A stretch of 64,000 nucleotides of DNA from an uncultured Clostridium sp. (GTDB taxonomy: Bacteria > Bacillota > Clostridia > Lachnospirales > Lachnospiraceae), in assembly GCA_947178445.1 (NCBI GenBank), contig CAMWYJ010000006.1, positions 1 to 64,000 on the forward strand, written 5' to 3'. Positions within the stretch are counted from its first letter, which is position 1; every line of letters begins with the position of its first letter. The translations under genes were made by a program, and so were the position numbers. Positions 28,455-37,582 of this stretch are shown piece by piece. Under the pieces are notes generated by a model, which did not search any database, had not been told where the DNA came from, and was given only the letters and a program-made list of their open reading frames with translations.

Positions 28455-29072
28455 ATGATTGAGGTAGACAGAGCAGATGTGGAAGTAGACGAGATATCAA
28501 GTTATCTGACAGAGGATTTAAAGACTGAGATTGCACATGGAATAGAAGTGAGCCGTTTTGCAGGGATGCTGGCAAAGGAATTAAAATTAGACCCGGATTT
28601 ATGCCATGATATTGAGATTGCAGGAATGCTTCACGATATCGGGAAGCTTCGGGCAAGTACATATTTATATGGTGGTGAAGAGGACACATTAAATGTAGAA
28701 AAAATGAGATATGTAAGATTGCATGCAAGCCTCGGATATGAGGTAGTGAAGAAGGAAGGTTACTCTGACCGGGTATGTGATATGATTCTGCACCATCATG
28801 AAAACTATGACGGAACCGGTTATCCGGACAACCTCGTGGGAGAGGAGATTCCCCTTGGAGCAAGGATTTTGCGGGTTTGTGACGTTTTTGTGGCACTGAT
28901 TTCAGACCGTCCGTACCGGAAGGCTTTTGACAGTAAGACCGCAGTGGAGCTTTTGATTGAGGAGGTACGGCATTTTGATATGAAGATATTTTTGACTTTT
29001 CAGAGTATCGTGCATGATGAGATTGCGCAGAAGGAGCTTATGAGTGGAGTGCCGGATAAGTTGATTTATTAG
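28455..29072 (+). CDS. Stand-alone HD-GYP domain phosphohydrolase
   Basis: This 205-residue protein is nearly only an HD-GYP domain. Visible metal and signature motifs are HDIGK near residues 60-64, HHHENYDGTGYP near 113-124, and RILRVCDVFVALISDRPYR after it. The family hydrolyses cyclic di-GMP or, in some members, other cyclic dinucleotides. There is no receiver, sensor or membrane domain, so activity would be set by expression or partner binding. ATG 28455 is chosen with GGAGAGG upstream; the open frame to TTG 28407 lacks one. It is the last gene of the recJ-relA run, just before the palindromic element at 29078. Confidence 0.85.
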   Translation: MIEVDRADVEVDEISSYLTEDLKTEIAHGIEVSRFAGMLAKELKLDPDLCHDIEIAGMLHDIGKLRASTYLYGGEEDTLNVEKMRYVRLHASLGYEVVKKEGYSDRVCDMILHHHENYDGTGYPDNLVGEEIPLGARILRVCDVFVALISDRPYRKAFDSKTAVELLIEEVRHFDMKIFLTFQSIVHDEIAQKELMSGVPDKLIY

Positions 29073-29285
29073 GGAATTGCGCCCCCTTTTGAGAAGTCTC
29101 ATGTTGTACATATGCAGCAAAAGTGTTTTGGCATACGCTTTCGCTCCCTTCAAACGTAGTGGTGCTAAGCTCGAAAAAACCTCGCTGAGCACCAACGTTT
29201 TCAGAGGGTGCATCAACATCTTTTGCTGCATATGTACAACTTATGTTTTGAAATGGAGTGTTTTGTAATTGTTTTATTAGGGAAT
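29065..29285. mobile_element. Palindromic inserted element A with 13-bp direct repeats
   Basis: TTTATTAGGGAAT occurs exactly at 29065-29077 and 29273-29285 and brackets 195 bp. The insert has a perfect 21-bp inverted repeat (29103-29123 with 29220-29240, starting GTTGTACATATGC), an asymmetric left-side stretch ACGCTTTCGCT, and an apical hairpin GGTGCT...AGCACC (29161-29193) with loop CGAAAAAAC. The same layout recurs at 37804-38011. No protein is encoded. It lies between the HD-GYP stop codon (inside the left repeat) and the hisS ribosome binding site. A MITE-like mobile element or a dispersed structured RNA are both possible. Confidence 0.75.
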
Positions 29286-29306
29286 ATATAGAAAAGGAGA
29301 ATAAGT

Positions 29307-30575
29307 ATGGCAATGAAAAAAAAGCCGGTTACCGGCATGAAGGATATATTACCAAGAGAAATGGAGATTCGTGATTATGTGATTGGTGAGATTAAGGAAA
29401 CTTACAAGAACTTTGGATTTTCCAGCATGGAGACACCCTGCGTAGAACATATTGAGAATTTAAGTTCCAATCAGGGCGGCGAGAATGAAAAGCTGATTTT
29501 CAAGATTTTAAAGCGTGGGGATAAGCTTGCCTCTGCGGTTGATAAGGCTTCAGCAGAGGATGTAAATGTATTGGTGGACGGAGGGCTTCGCTATGATTTG
29601 ACATTGCCCCTTTCCCGCTATTATGCGAATAATGCCAATGATCTTCCAAGCCCATTTAAGGCATTGCAGATGGGAAATGTATGGCGTGCTGACCGCCCGC
29701 AGAGAGGACGCTACCGCCAGTTCATGCAGTGTGATATTGACATTTTAGGAGAACCGACCATCCTTGCGGAAATTGAGTTGATTACTGCAACTACGACACT
29801 GCTTGGCAGGATCGGATTTGAGAAATTTACCATCCGCCTTAATAACCGTAAGATGTTGAAGGCAATGGCTGCTTACAGTGGATTTGAAGAAAAGGATTAT
29901 GACAGTGTATTTATTACACTGGATAAGATGGATAAGATTGGTCTAGAGGGTGTGGCAGAAGAACTGGAAGGACAGGGCTATGCGAAAGAAAATGTTGACA
30001 AATACCTTGCTTTGTTTGATAAGGTAACTCCGGATATTGAGGGCATACATTTTTTAAGGGATACCTTAGGAGAGTATTTAGAGGCTGGTGTGGCACAAGA
30101 TCTTGAAACCATTATGGTAAGTGTGGATGCTGTGAAGTCAGCCGATTTTAAGATTATGTTTGACCCGACTTTGGTGCGGGGCATGAGCTATTATACCGGA
30201 CCGATTTTTGAGATTTCTATGGATGAATTTGGCGGTTCCGTTGGTGGCGGTGGACGATATGATGAGATGATTGGTAAGTTTACAGGGCAGAATACACCGG
30301 CATGTGGATTTTCCATTGGTTTCGAGCGAATTGTTATGCTGCTTCTTGAGAAGGATTATCAGGTGCCTGGAAAGGGTGACAAGACGGCATATCTTATAGA
30401 GAAGAATATGCCGCAGGATAAGATGCTTGCGATTTTAAAAAAGGCAAATGAACAGCGAAAAGAAGGGAAGCAGATTAATATCGCAATTATGAAGAAGAAT
30501 AAGAAGTTCCAGAAGGAGCAGATGGAAAAAGAGGGATATACTGCTTTTGAGGAATTTTTTGTGGATCGTATGTAG
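29307..30575 (+). CDS. hisS: Histidyl-tRNA synthetase
   Basis: This 422-residue class II synthetase starts with the expected KPVTGMKDILPREM and shows class II motif 2 (MGNVWRADRPQRGRYRQFMQ), the histidine-specific region LVRGMSYYTGPIFE (histidine A motif) and motif 3 (CGFSIGFERIVMLL). The C-terminal anticodon-binding domain appears shortened and rather divergent. It attaches histidine to tRNA-His. AAGGAG precedes ATG 29307. No T-box is seen upstream, where element A has inserted. The gene usually sits beside aspS, which here lies 5.1 kb downstream. Confidence 0.95.
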   Translation: MAMKKKPVTGMKDILPREMEIRDYVIGEIKETYKNFGFSSMETPCVEHIENLSSNQGGENEKLIFKILKRGDKLASAVDKASAEDVNVLVDGGLRYDLTLPLSRYYANNANDLPSPFKALQMGNVWRADRPQRGRYRQFMQCDIDILGEPTILAEIELITATTTLLGRIGFEKFTIRLNNRKMLKAMAAYSGFEEKDYDSVFITLDKMDKIGLEGVAEELEGQGYAKENVDKYLALFDKVTPDIEGIHFLRDTLGEYLEAGVAQDLETIMVSVDAVKSADFKIMFDPTLVRGMSYYTGPIFEISMDEFGGSVGGGGRYDEMIGKFTGQNTPACGFSIGFERIVMLLLEKDYQVPGKGDKTAYLIEKNMPQDKMLAILKKANEQRKEGKQINIAIMKKNKKFQKEQMEKEGYTAFEEFFVDRM

Positions 30576-30617
30576 GCTGTTACAGCGAATATTATGTAAT
30601 TGGCAGTTTTGCAGCCT

Positions 30618-30686
30618 GATAAAAGTGTCAAAAGTAAGATATATGGGAAATGGTCAAAAGTGAAAAAGATTAGAGTTCGATCATGA
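30618..30686 (+). pseudogene. Leftover 3' end of a YGKWSK-tail surface-protein gene
   Basis: In frame to a TGA at 30684-30686, this stretch reads DKSVKSKIYGKWSKVKKI then RVRS and stop. It matches the tail of the gene ending at 35475 (AKVYGKWSKVKKIRVQS) and 29 consecutive bases (30648-30676 against 35437-35465) are identical. No start or upstream coding part remains after hisS. The terminator at 30721 also resembles the one after the 34345 gene in position and flanks. I infer a deleted paralog of the two genes downstream. Confidence 0.75.
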
Positions 30687-30720
30687 TAGCGATGCCTTGG
30701 AATTGAAGAAAATATATAAT

Positions 30721-30752
30721 AAAGCGTGGGTAGGAAAAATACTCACGCTTTT
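30721..30752 (+). terminator. Terminator after hisS and the gene remnant
   Basis: AAAGCGTG pairs with CACGCTTT, extended inside by GTA/TAC, and ends in TTTT. It is 146 nt after the hisS stop and probably belonged to the deleted gene. It is now the first visible terminator for hisS. Confidence 0.75.
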
Positions 30753-30825
30753 AATATAGTTATTTACAAAATGTTTCATACCTACTATTTTGTCAATAAT
30801 TTGTTATGAAGATTATCAAATTATA

Positions 30826-30854
30826 TTGCACTAAAAATGTAAATATGATACTAT
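30826..30854 (+). promoter_or_regulatory. Promoter of the two surface-protein genes
   Basis: TTGCAC (30826-30831), 17 nt, TACTAT (30849-30854) is a plausible sigma-A promoter, giving a leader of about 128 nt to ATG 30989. The leader is AT-rich and shows no clear structure. Confidence 0.5.
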
Positions 30855-30988
30855 TAAATCGTACTAAAAAACAAAAAATAAGTAGTATGTGAGTGTTGCT
30901 CCATTTATGTGGTAGGGATGAATGGCATAATTAATATAAAAAATGGACTTTTGATGCACATAAATGAGAATGTGAGAGGATTGAGAAA

Positions 30989-33900
30989 ATGTTTAAGAAT
31001 GTTATAAAACCAAAAAAGAATTTTTTGCTCTTGTTATTTGTGGCTTGTATATATCTATGCTCTATGACAACTATTGCGGAAGAAGTAGAAAGTGAATTTA
31101 CGGTTACAGATTTTTGTGCGTACTGGTCATATGGGTATCAGGAATTGCATATTTATGATTCATTTTATTTGATGAAAGATACGAAAAATTGGGAAGCAAT
31201 AGATACTGATAATAATAAGATAACCGGGAAGATTCTTGTAATAGGCGAAGAAAATGATGAGGAAAGCTCGGCAATTTCATATACTTTATCCACAACGTGG
31301 GAATCATATAAAAATGTGATATATACGGGTGAAAATATTCCGGAACATGTTTCTTTTGAGTATATTGCAACGGAAGACCTAACTATACATAATATTTCAG
31401 GATATGATATGATTATTATAGAATTCCTTGCAGACCAGGATACATTATCAGAATCACTTTTTATTAAGCTGGATGAGATGGTCAAAAAGGGTCAATATAT
31501 TGTTTTTGATACAGATATAAATGACCGTTGTTCTTATACAGAAGAAAAAGATGGTTCTGTTGCGGTTATAGATTCCAGAAATAAGTGTCTTTTGATTAGC
31601 AGCAATGAAAAGCCAGGGTATTTTGCAAATCTGAAATCCCAAGGATCTTCTGGAAATACAGTTACACTTGCTTCCATTGCGAACGTAAATAATTTGAGTA
31701 CAGAAGCTTATAGAGAAAGTGTAAAAAAGATAAAAATTCTTCCAACATATAATTGTAATGTGCTTACCAACACATTTTATATATGGTATGATGCAAAAGA
31801 AATCATTCTGCCTTCTTTTATTGACACAATTAGTGACAATTGTTTCAAGGGATATTCAGGCTTACAATCTGTAAATTTAGATAATGTTAAAACAATTGGG
31901 GTTTCAGCGTTTCAAAATTGTGGATTTTTGGAAATGGTGATTCCGAATGGAGTAGAAACTATTCATTCCAAGGCATTTTATTTAAATCATATTCATACAA
32001 TAGAAATAGCAAGTAGTGTTTCTGTTATAGATGAGCTTGCTTTTGGGTCAGATTTTTTGTTAGAAACGCTTTGGATTCATGTAAATGAAAATGGCATTAC
32101 TTTTGGAAAAAATTCATTTTGTATGGATTCAGATACAGAAGTACTTATAGATTATGAGGGTGAAGATTCAGGGAAAGAGCAGATGTTTTCTCCTTTTGTA
32201 GATAACAATATGGATGTTACTGCGGATAATTTTAGTAAATTGAATATGAACGATTTGTTTCTCGTATTTGCTGGAGCCAGTGAAAGTGTAGAGGAATACA
32301 CTGTTATATTGGTAGATAACAAAGTTCCTTTAATGACATATACAAAGCAGGTTATAAATGGAAATATATGGGGAAAATATCTCGAAACATTACCAAATCA
32401 AGAGTACTCAGATTTTAAATTAATATTTAAGGGATGGACATTTGAGGACGGAGTAAAAATAAATGAAAAGGATATTGTCAATCTTGATGACAATATAAAA
32501 ATTTATTCATTATATGAAAGAGAGAATGAAACAAATACATGTACAGTAAATTTTCCGGAGTATAACAAAACAATAGAAATTCATTATGGAGATACACTTG
32601 GTCAGTATAATATACCAAACCCTCAGCAAGAAGATGATATTTTTTTGGGATGGTCACCATATTATCCTGTGGAAGTTAAGGACATATTGACGGATAATAG
32701 CAGATGGCTGATTTCATCAAATAAAACGATTGACTTATATGGAGTATGGGAATCGGATTTAGATGATTTGATGACAACACAAACTTTGTCAATGATGCCT
32801 AATTATTATTTGAACAGGAATAATACAGGACATATATATTATTATAACAGTGGAAAAAAAGAAAGATATACGTTAGATCAGACAAGTTTTTCAAAAGAAG
32901 ATGAAAAAAATGCAGATGTACTGCTCAATAAAATAGTAAAAGCAGGTAAAACTGCTTCTAAGATTTGCATTGTTCCAAGTAATTATAAATTGGATGTTAA
33001 TAAAGCAAAGAAGAAAGGATATTATGTTATAAAATCCGGGTTATCTATTCAGAAATTAAAAAGAGCATTAACATTTATGAATTGTAAGTATTTCCAGTAT
33101 TTATTAATCATCCAGACTCCTTATGTAGAACAAGAGGAAAAGCTTAATGGGTGTACCAATATTGGGTATGAGATGAAGATAAATGACTGGGAAATAAAGG
33201 ATTCAGCTAACTTTGAGGGATGGGTATATGGTATTAATGCTTCAAAATTTATGAAGTATTACAATATCTGTAATCGGGTAAATTCTTTGACGGATGACTT
33301 AGTGAATAAAGTGTTTAAATTTGATACCAATACAACTGTAGTTGAGGCATTAAAAGTAGTAAACGATTATGTGATTCAGTTTACTGCTTATGATAATCCT
33401 CAGAAAATATATGATTTAAAATGGTTTTTGGAAGAGACAAGCCAGAGCAGGAATCTGGACAAACAAGCTTCCCATCATGGCGTCTGTGCTTCATATTCAA
33501 AATTAGCCCATGCAGTTCTGGGGAAATGCGGGTATGAAACTTTGCCGTGTGCAGTGTGGGAATCACCTGCCGCATATAAAAAATATAAAGAGGGAAATTT
33601 AAAATATGGTCCGGTGCATAGCATAAATCAGGTTATTATTGATGGAAAGGAATACTATTGTGATTTCTGTTGGGCATCAGCAAATGATCCGATGCAATAT
33701 ATGTTTTTGACAGTGCAGGAGGTAAATGAGATTTCCTGTCATTATCATCCAGATCCAGACAATTATGGCACCATCATTTATTTTAAAGGTACAAATAATG
33801 ATTTTTATGGAACAAGGGAAACAATAACGGTTACATTTGATGCAAATGGGGGGGATCCGAAGAAAGTAAAAGTTGAAAAGGCAAAAAACAAAAAAATAGA

Positions 33901-34330
33901 AAAACTAGCAGAAGTTACAAAAAAAGGTTATGATTTTGCAGGATGGTATACAAAGAGATCGGGTGGGAAGAAGATAACAACATCGACAAAAATAAAATCC
34001 AGCATAACCTTATATGCGCACTGGAAAAAAATTACTGTTAAAAAGGGAGTCATTAAAAGTGCAAAAAGTGAGAGAAAGAAAACTGCATTAGTGAAATTTA
34101 ACAAACTTGCAGATGTAAAAGGATATCAAATACAATATAGTACATCAAACAGTTTAAAAAAAGAAGCAACAAAGACGATTACAATAAAAGGAAACAAAAC
34201 TTTTAAGAAAACCATTAAAAACCTCAAGAACAAAACATATTATATAAGAGTACGTGCATATAAAACGGATTCTGCAAAAAGTAAGGTATATGGTAAATGG
34301 TCGAAAACGAAAAGAGTCAAGATAAAGTAG
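30989..34330 (+). CDS. Secreted protein: BspA-like repeats, transglutaminase-like domain, FN3 tail
   Basis: This 1113-residue protein has a signal peptide (hydrophobic core FLLLLFVACIYLC). Residues about 260-380 are BspA/LRR_5-type leucine-rich repeats (ISDNCFKGYSGLQSVNL, IGVSAFQNC). Residues about 800-910 look like a transglutaminase-like cysteine peptidase core with Cys833 (GVCASYSKLAHA), His877 (VHSINQVIIDGKEYYCD) and Asp892, correctly spaced for a triad. A Flg_new/InlB B-repeat (FDANGGDPKK to LYAHW, about 948-1010) and a fibronectin-III-like tail ending YGKWSKTKRVKIK follow. No sortase motif is present. Codon use is more AT-rich than in hisS and aspS. A role in the wall or on host proteins is possible. 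AGAGG lies upstream of the start. Confidence 0.82.
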   Translation: MFKNVIKPKKNFLLLLFVACIYLCSMTTIAEEVESEFTVTDFCAYWSYGYQELHIYDSFYLMKDTKNWEAIDTDNNKITGKILVIGEENDEESSAISYTLSTTWESYKNVIYTGENIPEHVSFEYIATEDLTIHNISGYDMIIIEFLADQDTLSESLFIKLDEMVKKGQYIVFDTDINDRCSYTEEKDGSVAVIDSRNKCLLISSNEKPGYFANLKSQGSSGNTVTLASIANVNNLSTEAYRESVKKIKILPTYNCNVLTNTFYIWYDAKEIILPSFIDTISDNCFKGYSGLQSVNLDNVKTIGVSAFQNCGFLEMVIPNGVETIHSKAFYLNHIHTIEIASSVSVIDELAFGSDFLLETLWIHVNENGITFGKNSFCMDSDTEVLIDYEGEDSGKEQMFSPFVDNNMDVTADNFSKLNMNDLFLVFAGASESVEEYTVILVDNKVPLMTYTKQVINGNIWGKYLETLPNQEYSDFKLIFKGWTFEDGVKINEKDIVNLDDNIKIYSLYERENETNTCTVNFPEYNKTIEIHYGDTLGQYNIPNPQQEDDIFLGWSPYYPVEVKDILTDNSRWLISSNKTIDLYGVWESDLDDLMTTQTLSMMPNYYLNRNNTGHIYYYNSGKKERYTLDQTSFSKEDEKNADVLLNKIVKAGKTASKICIVPSNYKLDVNKAKKKGYYVIKSGLSIQKLKRALTFMNCKYFQYLLIIQTPYVEQEEKLNGCTNIGYEMKINDWEIKDSANFEGWVYGINASKFMKYYNICNRVNSLTDDLVNKVFKFDTNTTVVEALKVVNDYVIQFTAYDNPQKIYDLKWFLEETSQSRNLDKQASHHGVCASYSKLAHAVLGKCGYETLPCAVWESPAAYKKYKEGNLKYGPVHSINQVIIDGKEYYCDFCWASANDPMQYMFLTVQEVNEISCHYHPDPDNYGTIIYFKGTNNDFYGTRETITVTFDANGGDPKKVKVEKAKNKKIEKLAEVTKKGYDFAGWYTKRSGGKKITTSTKIKSSITLYAHWKKITVKKGVIKSAKSERKKTALVKFNKLADVKGYQIQYSTSNSLKKEATKTITIKGNKTFKKTIKNLKNKTYYIRVRAYKTDSAKSKVYGKWSKTKRVKIK

Positions 34331-34344
34331 GAAGGAGGAGTACT

Positions 34345-35475
34345 ATGAAAAAAAGGAAATTATTCTTTGTTTTTCTATTTATGTGTTTCTCTATTCTGTT
34401 GCCACAAACAAAAGTTTTGGCGACGGAGAATGATGAGACAGAGTTTATTACGATTACATATATCTGTAATGATATTACAAAAACGGAGACGATTCATCCA
34501 GGAGAAACGTTGGATTTATGGATTCCGGAAGAGGTTGATGGAGTCACCCTTGCATATTGGATTACAAATCCCGGTGTCGCTATAGAAGACCGGAATATTG
34601 TAACGTCTGAAACGGTTTTTTATGAGGATACAACATTATATCCGGTATGGAAGCCTCCAGTCATAGAAGTGGAGGAAGAGAAACATCCGGTGTTAGACGA
34701 GGAGTCTATTAAAAATCTGTACCCTCCTGTTGAAGAACCGACAGAATACTATGTTAGATTTGTATTAGAGGATGGTAGTTACTATTGTACAATAGCAGTT
34801 GATAAAAATACTGCCATTGAGTTTTTTCCGATAGAACCGGAAAAAGACGGTTATGTGTTTGTGGGTTGGTATACAGAAAAAAATAAAGGAATAGAAGTTA
34901 ATCAGAAAAATATCATAACATCAGACATGACATTATATGCACATTGGGAGAAGGTTCCAAAGGGACACTATCTTATAAAGTTTAACAAGAACTATGGAAC
35001 AGAAGATTTGATTATATGTGAGTTGGTCAGCAAAAAGCTGGATTATTTCCCAAATGCAACCCGAAAGGGATACAAATTTAAAGGCTGGTATACCGCAAAA
35101 AAAGGCGGAAAGAAGATTAAATTTGGAAAAAAGGCAAAAGCGAATATGACGGTTTACGCTCATTGGACAAAGGTAACTGTGAAAAAGGCTTCTATCAAAA
35201 GTCTTTCCATGGAGAAAAACAAATTGACAGTGAATTATAAGAAGGTTTCATCGGCACAAGGGTATCAGGTACAGGTGTCCACGTCAAAGAAGTTTAAAAA
35301 GAAGGCAACCATCAGCAAGGTATATAAAAAGAATCAAACATTTACCCGTACAGTCAGTAAACTGAAACCGAACAAAATATACTATGTTCGTGTGAGAGCT
35401 TATAAAAAAGACTCTACGAATGCGAAAGTGTATGGTAAATGGTCAAAAGTGAAAAAGATTAGAGTGCAATCATGA
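34345..35475 (+). CDS. Secreted protein with InlB-type repeats and FN3 tail
   Basis: This 376-residue protein has a signal peptide (KLFFVFLFMCFSILLP) followed by three segments of the Flg_new/InlB B-repeat type, recognised by GYVFVGWYTEKNKG and GYKFKGWYTAKKGGKK, each closed by LYAHW or VYAHW-like ends. A fibronectin-III-like C-terminus (about residues 290-376) ends in YGKWSKVKKIRVQS and is clearly related to the tail of the preceding gene. It has no catalytic domain and no LPXTG. AAGGAGGAG precedes ATG 34345, 14 nt after the previous stop, so the two genes form an operon. It may be a binding partner or a shortened relative of its neighbour. Confidence 0.82.
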   Translation: MKKRKLFFVFLFMCFSILLPQTKVLATENDETEFITITYICNDITKTETIHPGETLDLWIPEEVDGVTLAYWITNPGVAIEDRNIVTSETVFYEDTTLYPVWKPPVIEVEEEKHPVLDEESIKNLYPPVEEPTEYYVRFVLEDGSYYCTIAVDKNTAIEFFPIEPEKDGYVFVGWYTEKNKGIEVNQKNIITSDMTLYAHWEKVPKGHYLIKFNKNYGTEDLIICELVSKKLDYFPNATRKGYKFKGWYTAKKGGKKIKFGKKAKANMTVYAHWTKVTVKKASIKSLSMEKNKLTVNYKKVSSAQGYQVQVSTSKKFKKKATISKVYKKNQTFTRTVSKLKPNKIYYVRVRAYKKDSTNAKVYGKWSKVKKIRVQS

Positions 35476-35565
35476 TGTCGGTGAATATGACTAGACAAGA
35501 GTCATATGATGAATATTTTCTTCTTCATTGTTAGACTGTACAAATTTCATCAAAACATATATAAT

Positions 35566-35594
35566 AATGCATGGGTTTGATTACCCATGCATTT
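35566..35594 (+). terminator. Terminator of the surface-protein operon
   Basis: AATGCATGGGT pairs with ACCCATGCATT around TTGATT. The T run is short. Its flanking bases (ATATATAATAA before the stem) match those before the stem at 30721, supporting a duplicated gene-plus-terminator unit. Confidence 0.7.
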
Positions 35595-35688
35595 CCTATG
35601 TGGAATATTACTTTTGTGCTATGTAAATATCAAAGGATATGTCAGCATATATTTGAATTTTTATATATAGAAACAAGGAGGCGCAAAT

Positions 35689-37491
35689 ATGGCAGAGTCA
35701 ATGAAGGGGTTAAAGAGAACCCACAGATGTACAGAGGTTAGCAATCAGAATGTGAATGAAACGGTTACCGTTATGGGATGGGTACAGAAAAGCCGTAACA
35801 AGGGTGGTATCATTTTTGTAGATTTAAGAGACCGGAGCGGAATTTTACAGGTTATCTTTGAAGAGGATAAATGCGGAAGTGAAAGCTTTGCGAAGGCAGA
35901 GAAGCTTAGAAGTGAGTTTGTAGTGGCGGTTACCGGTACGGTGGCACTCCGCGCCGGCGGAATCAACAAAAATCTTGCAACCGGAGATATCGAAATCATT
36001 GCGAAGGATATCCGTATCCTTTCAGAGGCAGAGACGCCTCCATTTCCGATTGAGGAAAACGCTAAGACAAAGGAGGAGATTCGATTAAAATACCGTCCGC
36101 TTGATCTTAGAAGACCAGATATTCAGAAGAACCTGATTTTAAGGAGCAGGGTGGTTGGTATTATCCGTAATTTCCTTGCAGAGGAAGGATTTTTGGAGAT
36201 TGAGACTCCGATTTTAAATAAGTCAACGCCGGAGGGCGCAAGGGATTACCTGGTACCGAGCCGTGTGCATCCAGGCTCCTTTTATGCACTTCCCCAGTCG
36301 CCACAGATTTTCAAGCAGCTATTGATGTGCTCTGGCTATGACCGCTATTATCAGGTGGCAAAATGCTTCCGTGACGAGGATTTGCGTGCAGACAGACAGC
36401 CTGAGTTTACCCAGATTGATATGGAGTTGTCCTTCGTAGATGTGGAGGATGTATTGGATGTAAATGAACGACTGCTTGCTAAGGTATTTAAAGAAGCAAT
36501 TGGTGTAGATGTCAAGCTGCCAATCGAGCGTATGACATGGCAGGAGGCAATGGAGCGTTTTGGTTCTGATAAGCCGGATCTCCGTTTTGGCATGGAGCTT
36601 AAGAATGTAACGGATGTTGTGCGGGACTGCGAGTTTGTGGTATTTAAGGGTGCCATTCAAAATGGCGGTTCTGTCCGGGGCATCAATGCAAAGGGACAGG
36701 GAGCAATGCCTCGTAAGAAGATAGATGCGTTGGTCGATTTTGCAAAGGGATATGGTGCAAAAGGACTTGCCTATATTGCAATCCAGGAAGATGGAAGCCT
36801 GAAGTCTTCCTTTGCAAAGTTTATGAAGGATGAAGAAATGGAAGCGTTGATAGATGCATTAGAGGGTGAGCCAGGGGATTTGTTACTCTTTGCAGCAGAC
36901 AGAGACAAGATTGTATTCAGTGTGCTTGGCGCTTTGCGCTGTGAGTTAGCCGAGCAGCTAGAGCTGGTTGCAAAGGATGATTACCGTTTTCTTTGGGTAA
37001 CGGAATTTCCGGTATTTGAGTGGTCTGACGAGGAGGAGCGCTTTAAGGCAATGCATCATCCATTTACGATGCCGATGGATGAGGATTTAGAGCTTCTCGA
37101 TACCGATATGGGAAAGGCAAGGGCAAAGGCCTACGATATCGTCTTAAATGGCTGTGAGCTTGGCGGTGGATCTGTTCGTATTCATCAGGATGATGTACAG
37201 GAGAAGATGTTTGAGCTTCTTGGATTCACGAAAGAAGAGGCACATGACCGTTTTGGATTCCTGTTAGATGCTTTTCAATATGGTGTGCCGCCGCATGCTG
37301 GTCTGGCGTTCGGTCTTGACCGTATGATTATGCTGATGACAGGAGCAGATTCTATCCGCGATGTCATTGCATTTCCTAAGATTAAGGATGCAAGCTGTCT
37401 GATGAGCAATGCACCGGATGTGGTAGATCCAAAGCAGCTTGAGGAGCTTTGTTTAAAGGTTGACATTCCAGAGACCGAAAAGGATGATTGA
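35689..37491 (+). CDS. aspS: Aspartyl-tRNA synthetase
   Basis: This 600-residue class IIb synthetase has the N-terminal OB-fold anticodon-binding domain (VMGWVQKSRNKGGIIFVDLRD), class II motif 2 (CFRDEDLRADRQPEFTQID), the bacterial GAD insertion (about residues 285-415) and motif 3 (GLAFGLDRMIMLM). Length and GAD domain are those of the bacterial type. Whether it also charges tRNA-Asn cannot be told here. AAGGAGG lies 7 nt before ATG 35689. It would normally follow hisS directly. Confidence 0.96.
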   Translation: MAESMKGLKRTHRCTEVSNQNVNETVTVMGWVQKSRNKGGIIFVDLRDRSGILQVIFEEDKCGSESFAKAEKLRSEFVVAVTGTVALRAGGINKNLATGDIEIIAKDIRILSEAETPPFPIEENAKTKEEIRLKYRPLDLRRPDIQKNLILRSRVVGIIRNFLAEEGFLEIETPILNKSTPEGARDYLVPSRVHPGSFYALPQSPQIFKQLLMCSGYDRYYQVAKCFRDEDLRADRQPEFTQIDMELSFVDVEDVLDVNERLLAKVFKEAIGVDVKLPIERMTWQEAMERFGSDKPDLRFGMELKNVTDVVRDCEFVVFKGAIQNGGSVRGINAKGQGAMPRKKIDALVDFAKGYGAKGLAYIAIQEDGSLKSSFAKFMKDEEMEALIDALEGEPGDLLLFAADRDKIVFSVLGALRCELAEQLELVAKDDYRFLWVTEFPVFEWSDEEERFKAMHHPFTMPMDEDLELLDTDMGKARAKAYDIVLNGCELGGGSVRIHQDDVQEKMFELLGFTKEEAHDRFGFLLDAFQYGVPPHAGLAFGLDRMIMLMTGADSIRDVIAFPKIKDASCLMSNAPDVVDPKQLEELCLKVDIPETEKDD

Positions 37492-37504
37492 TAGATAAAA
37501 TGAG

Positions 37505-37536
37505 AAATCCCCGCCGGATAATGGTGGGAATTTTTT
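37505..37536 (+). terminator. Terminator after aspS
   Basis: AAATCCCCGCC pairs with GGTGGGAATTT (one G-T pair) around GGATAAT and ends in TTTTTT, 13 nt after the stop codon. Confidence 0.85.
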
Positions 37537-37582
37537 ATGCGATAGGAAGCTGCCAGATATTGTAAACAAATGACTTTTACAG

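Noticed and set aside
29073..35688. T-box riboswitches before hisS and aspS
   Set aside because: No GGGTGGNACCGCG-like antiterminator sequence is visible; the hisS leader holds element A instead.
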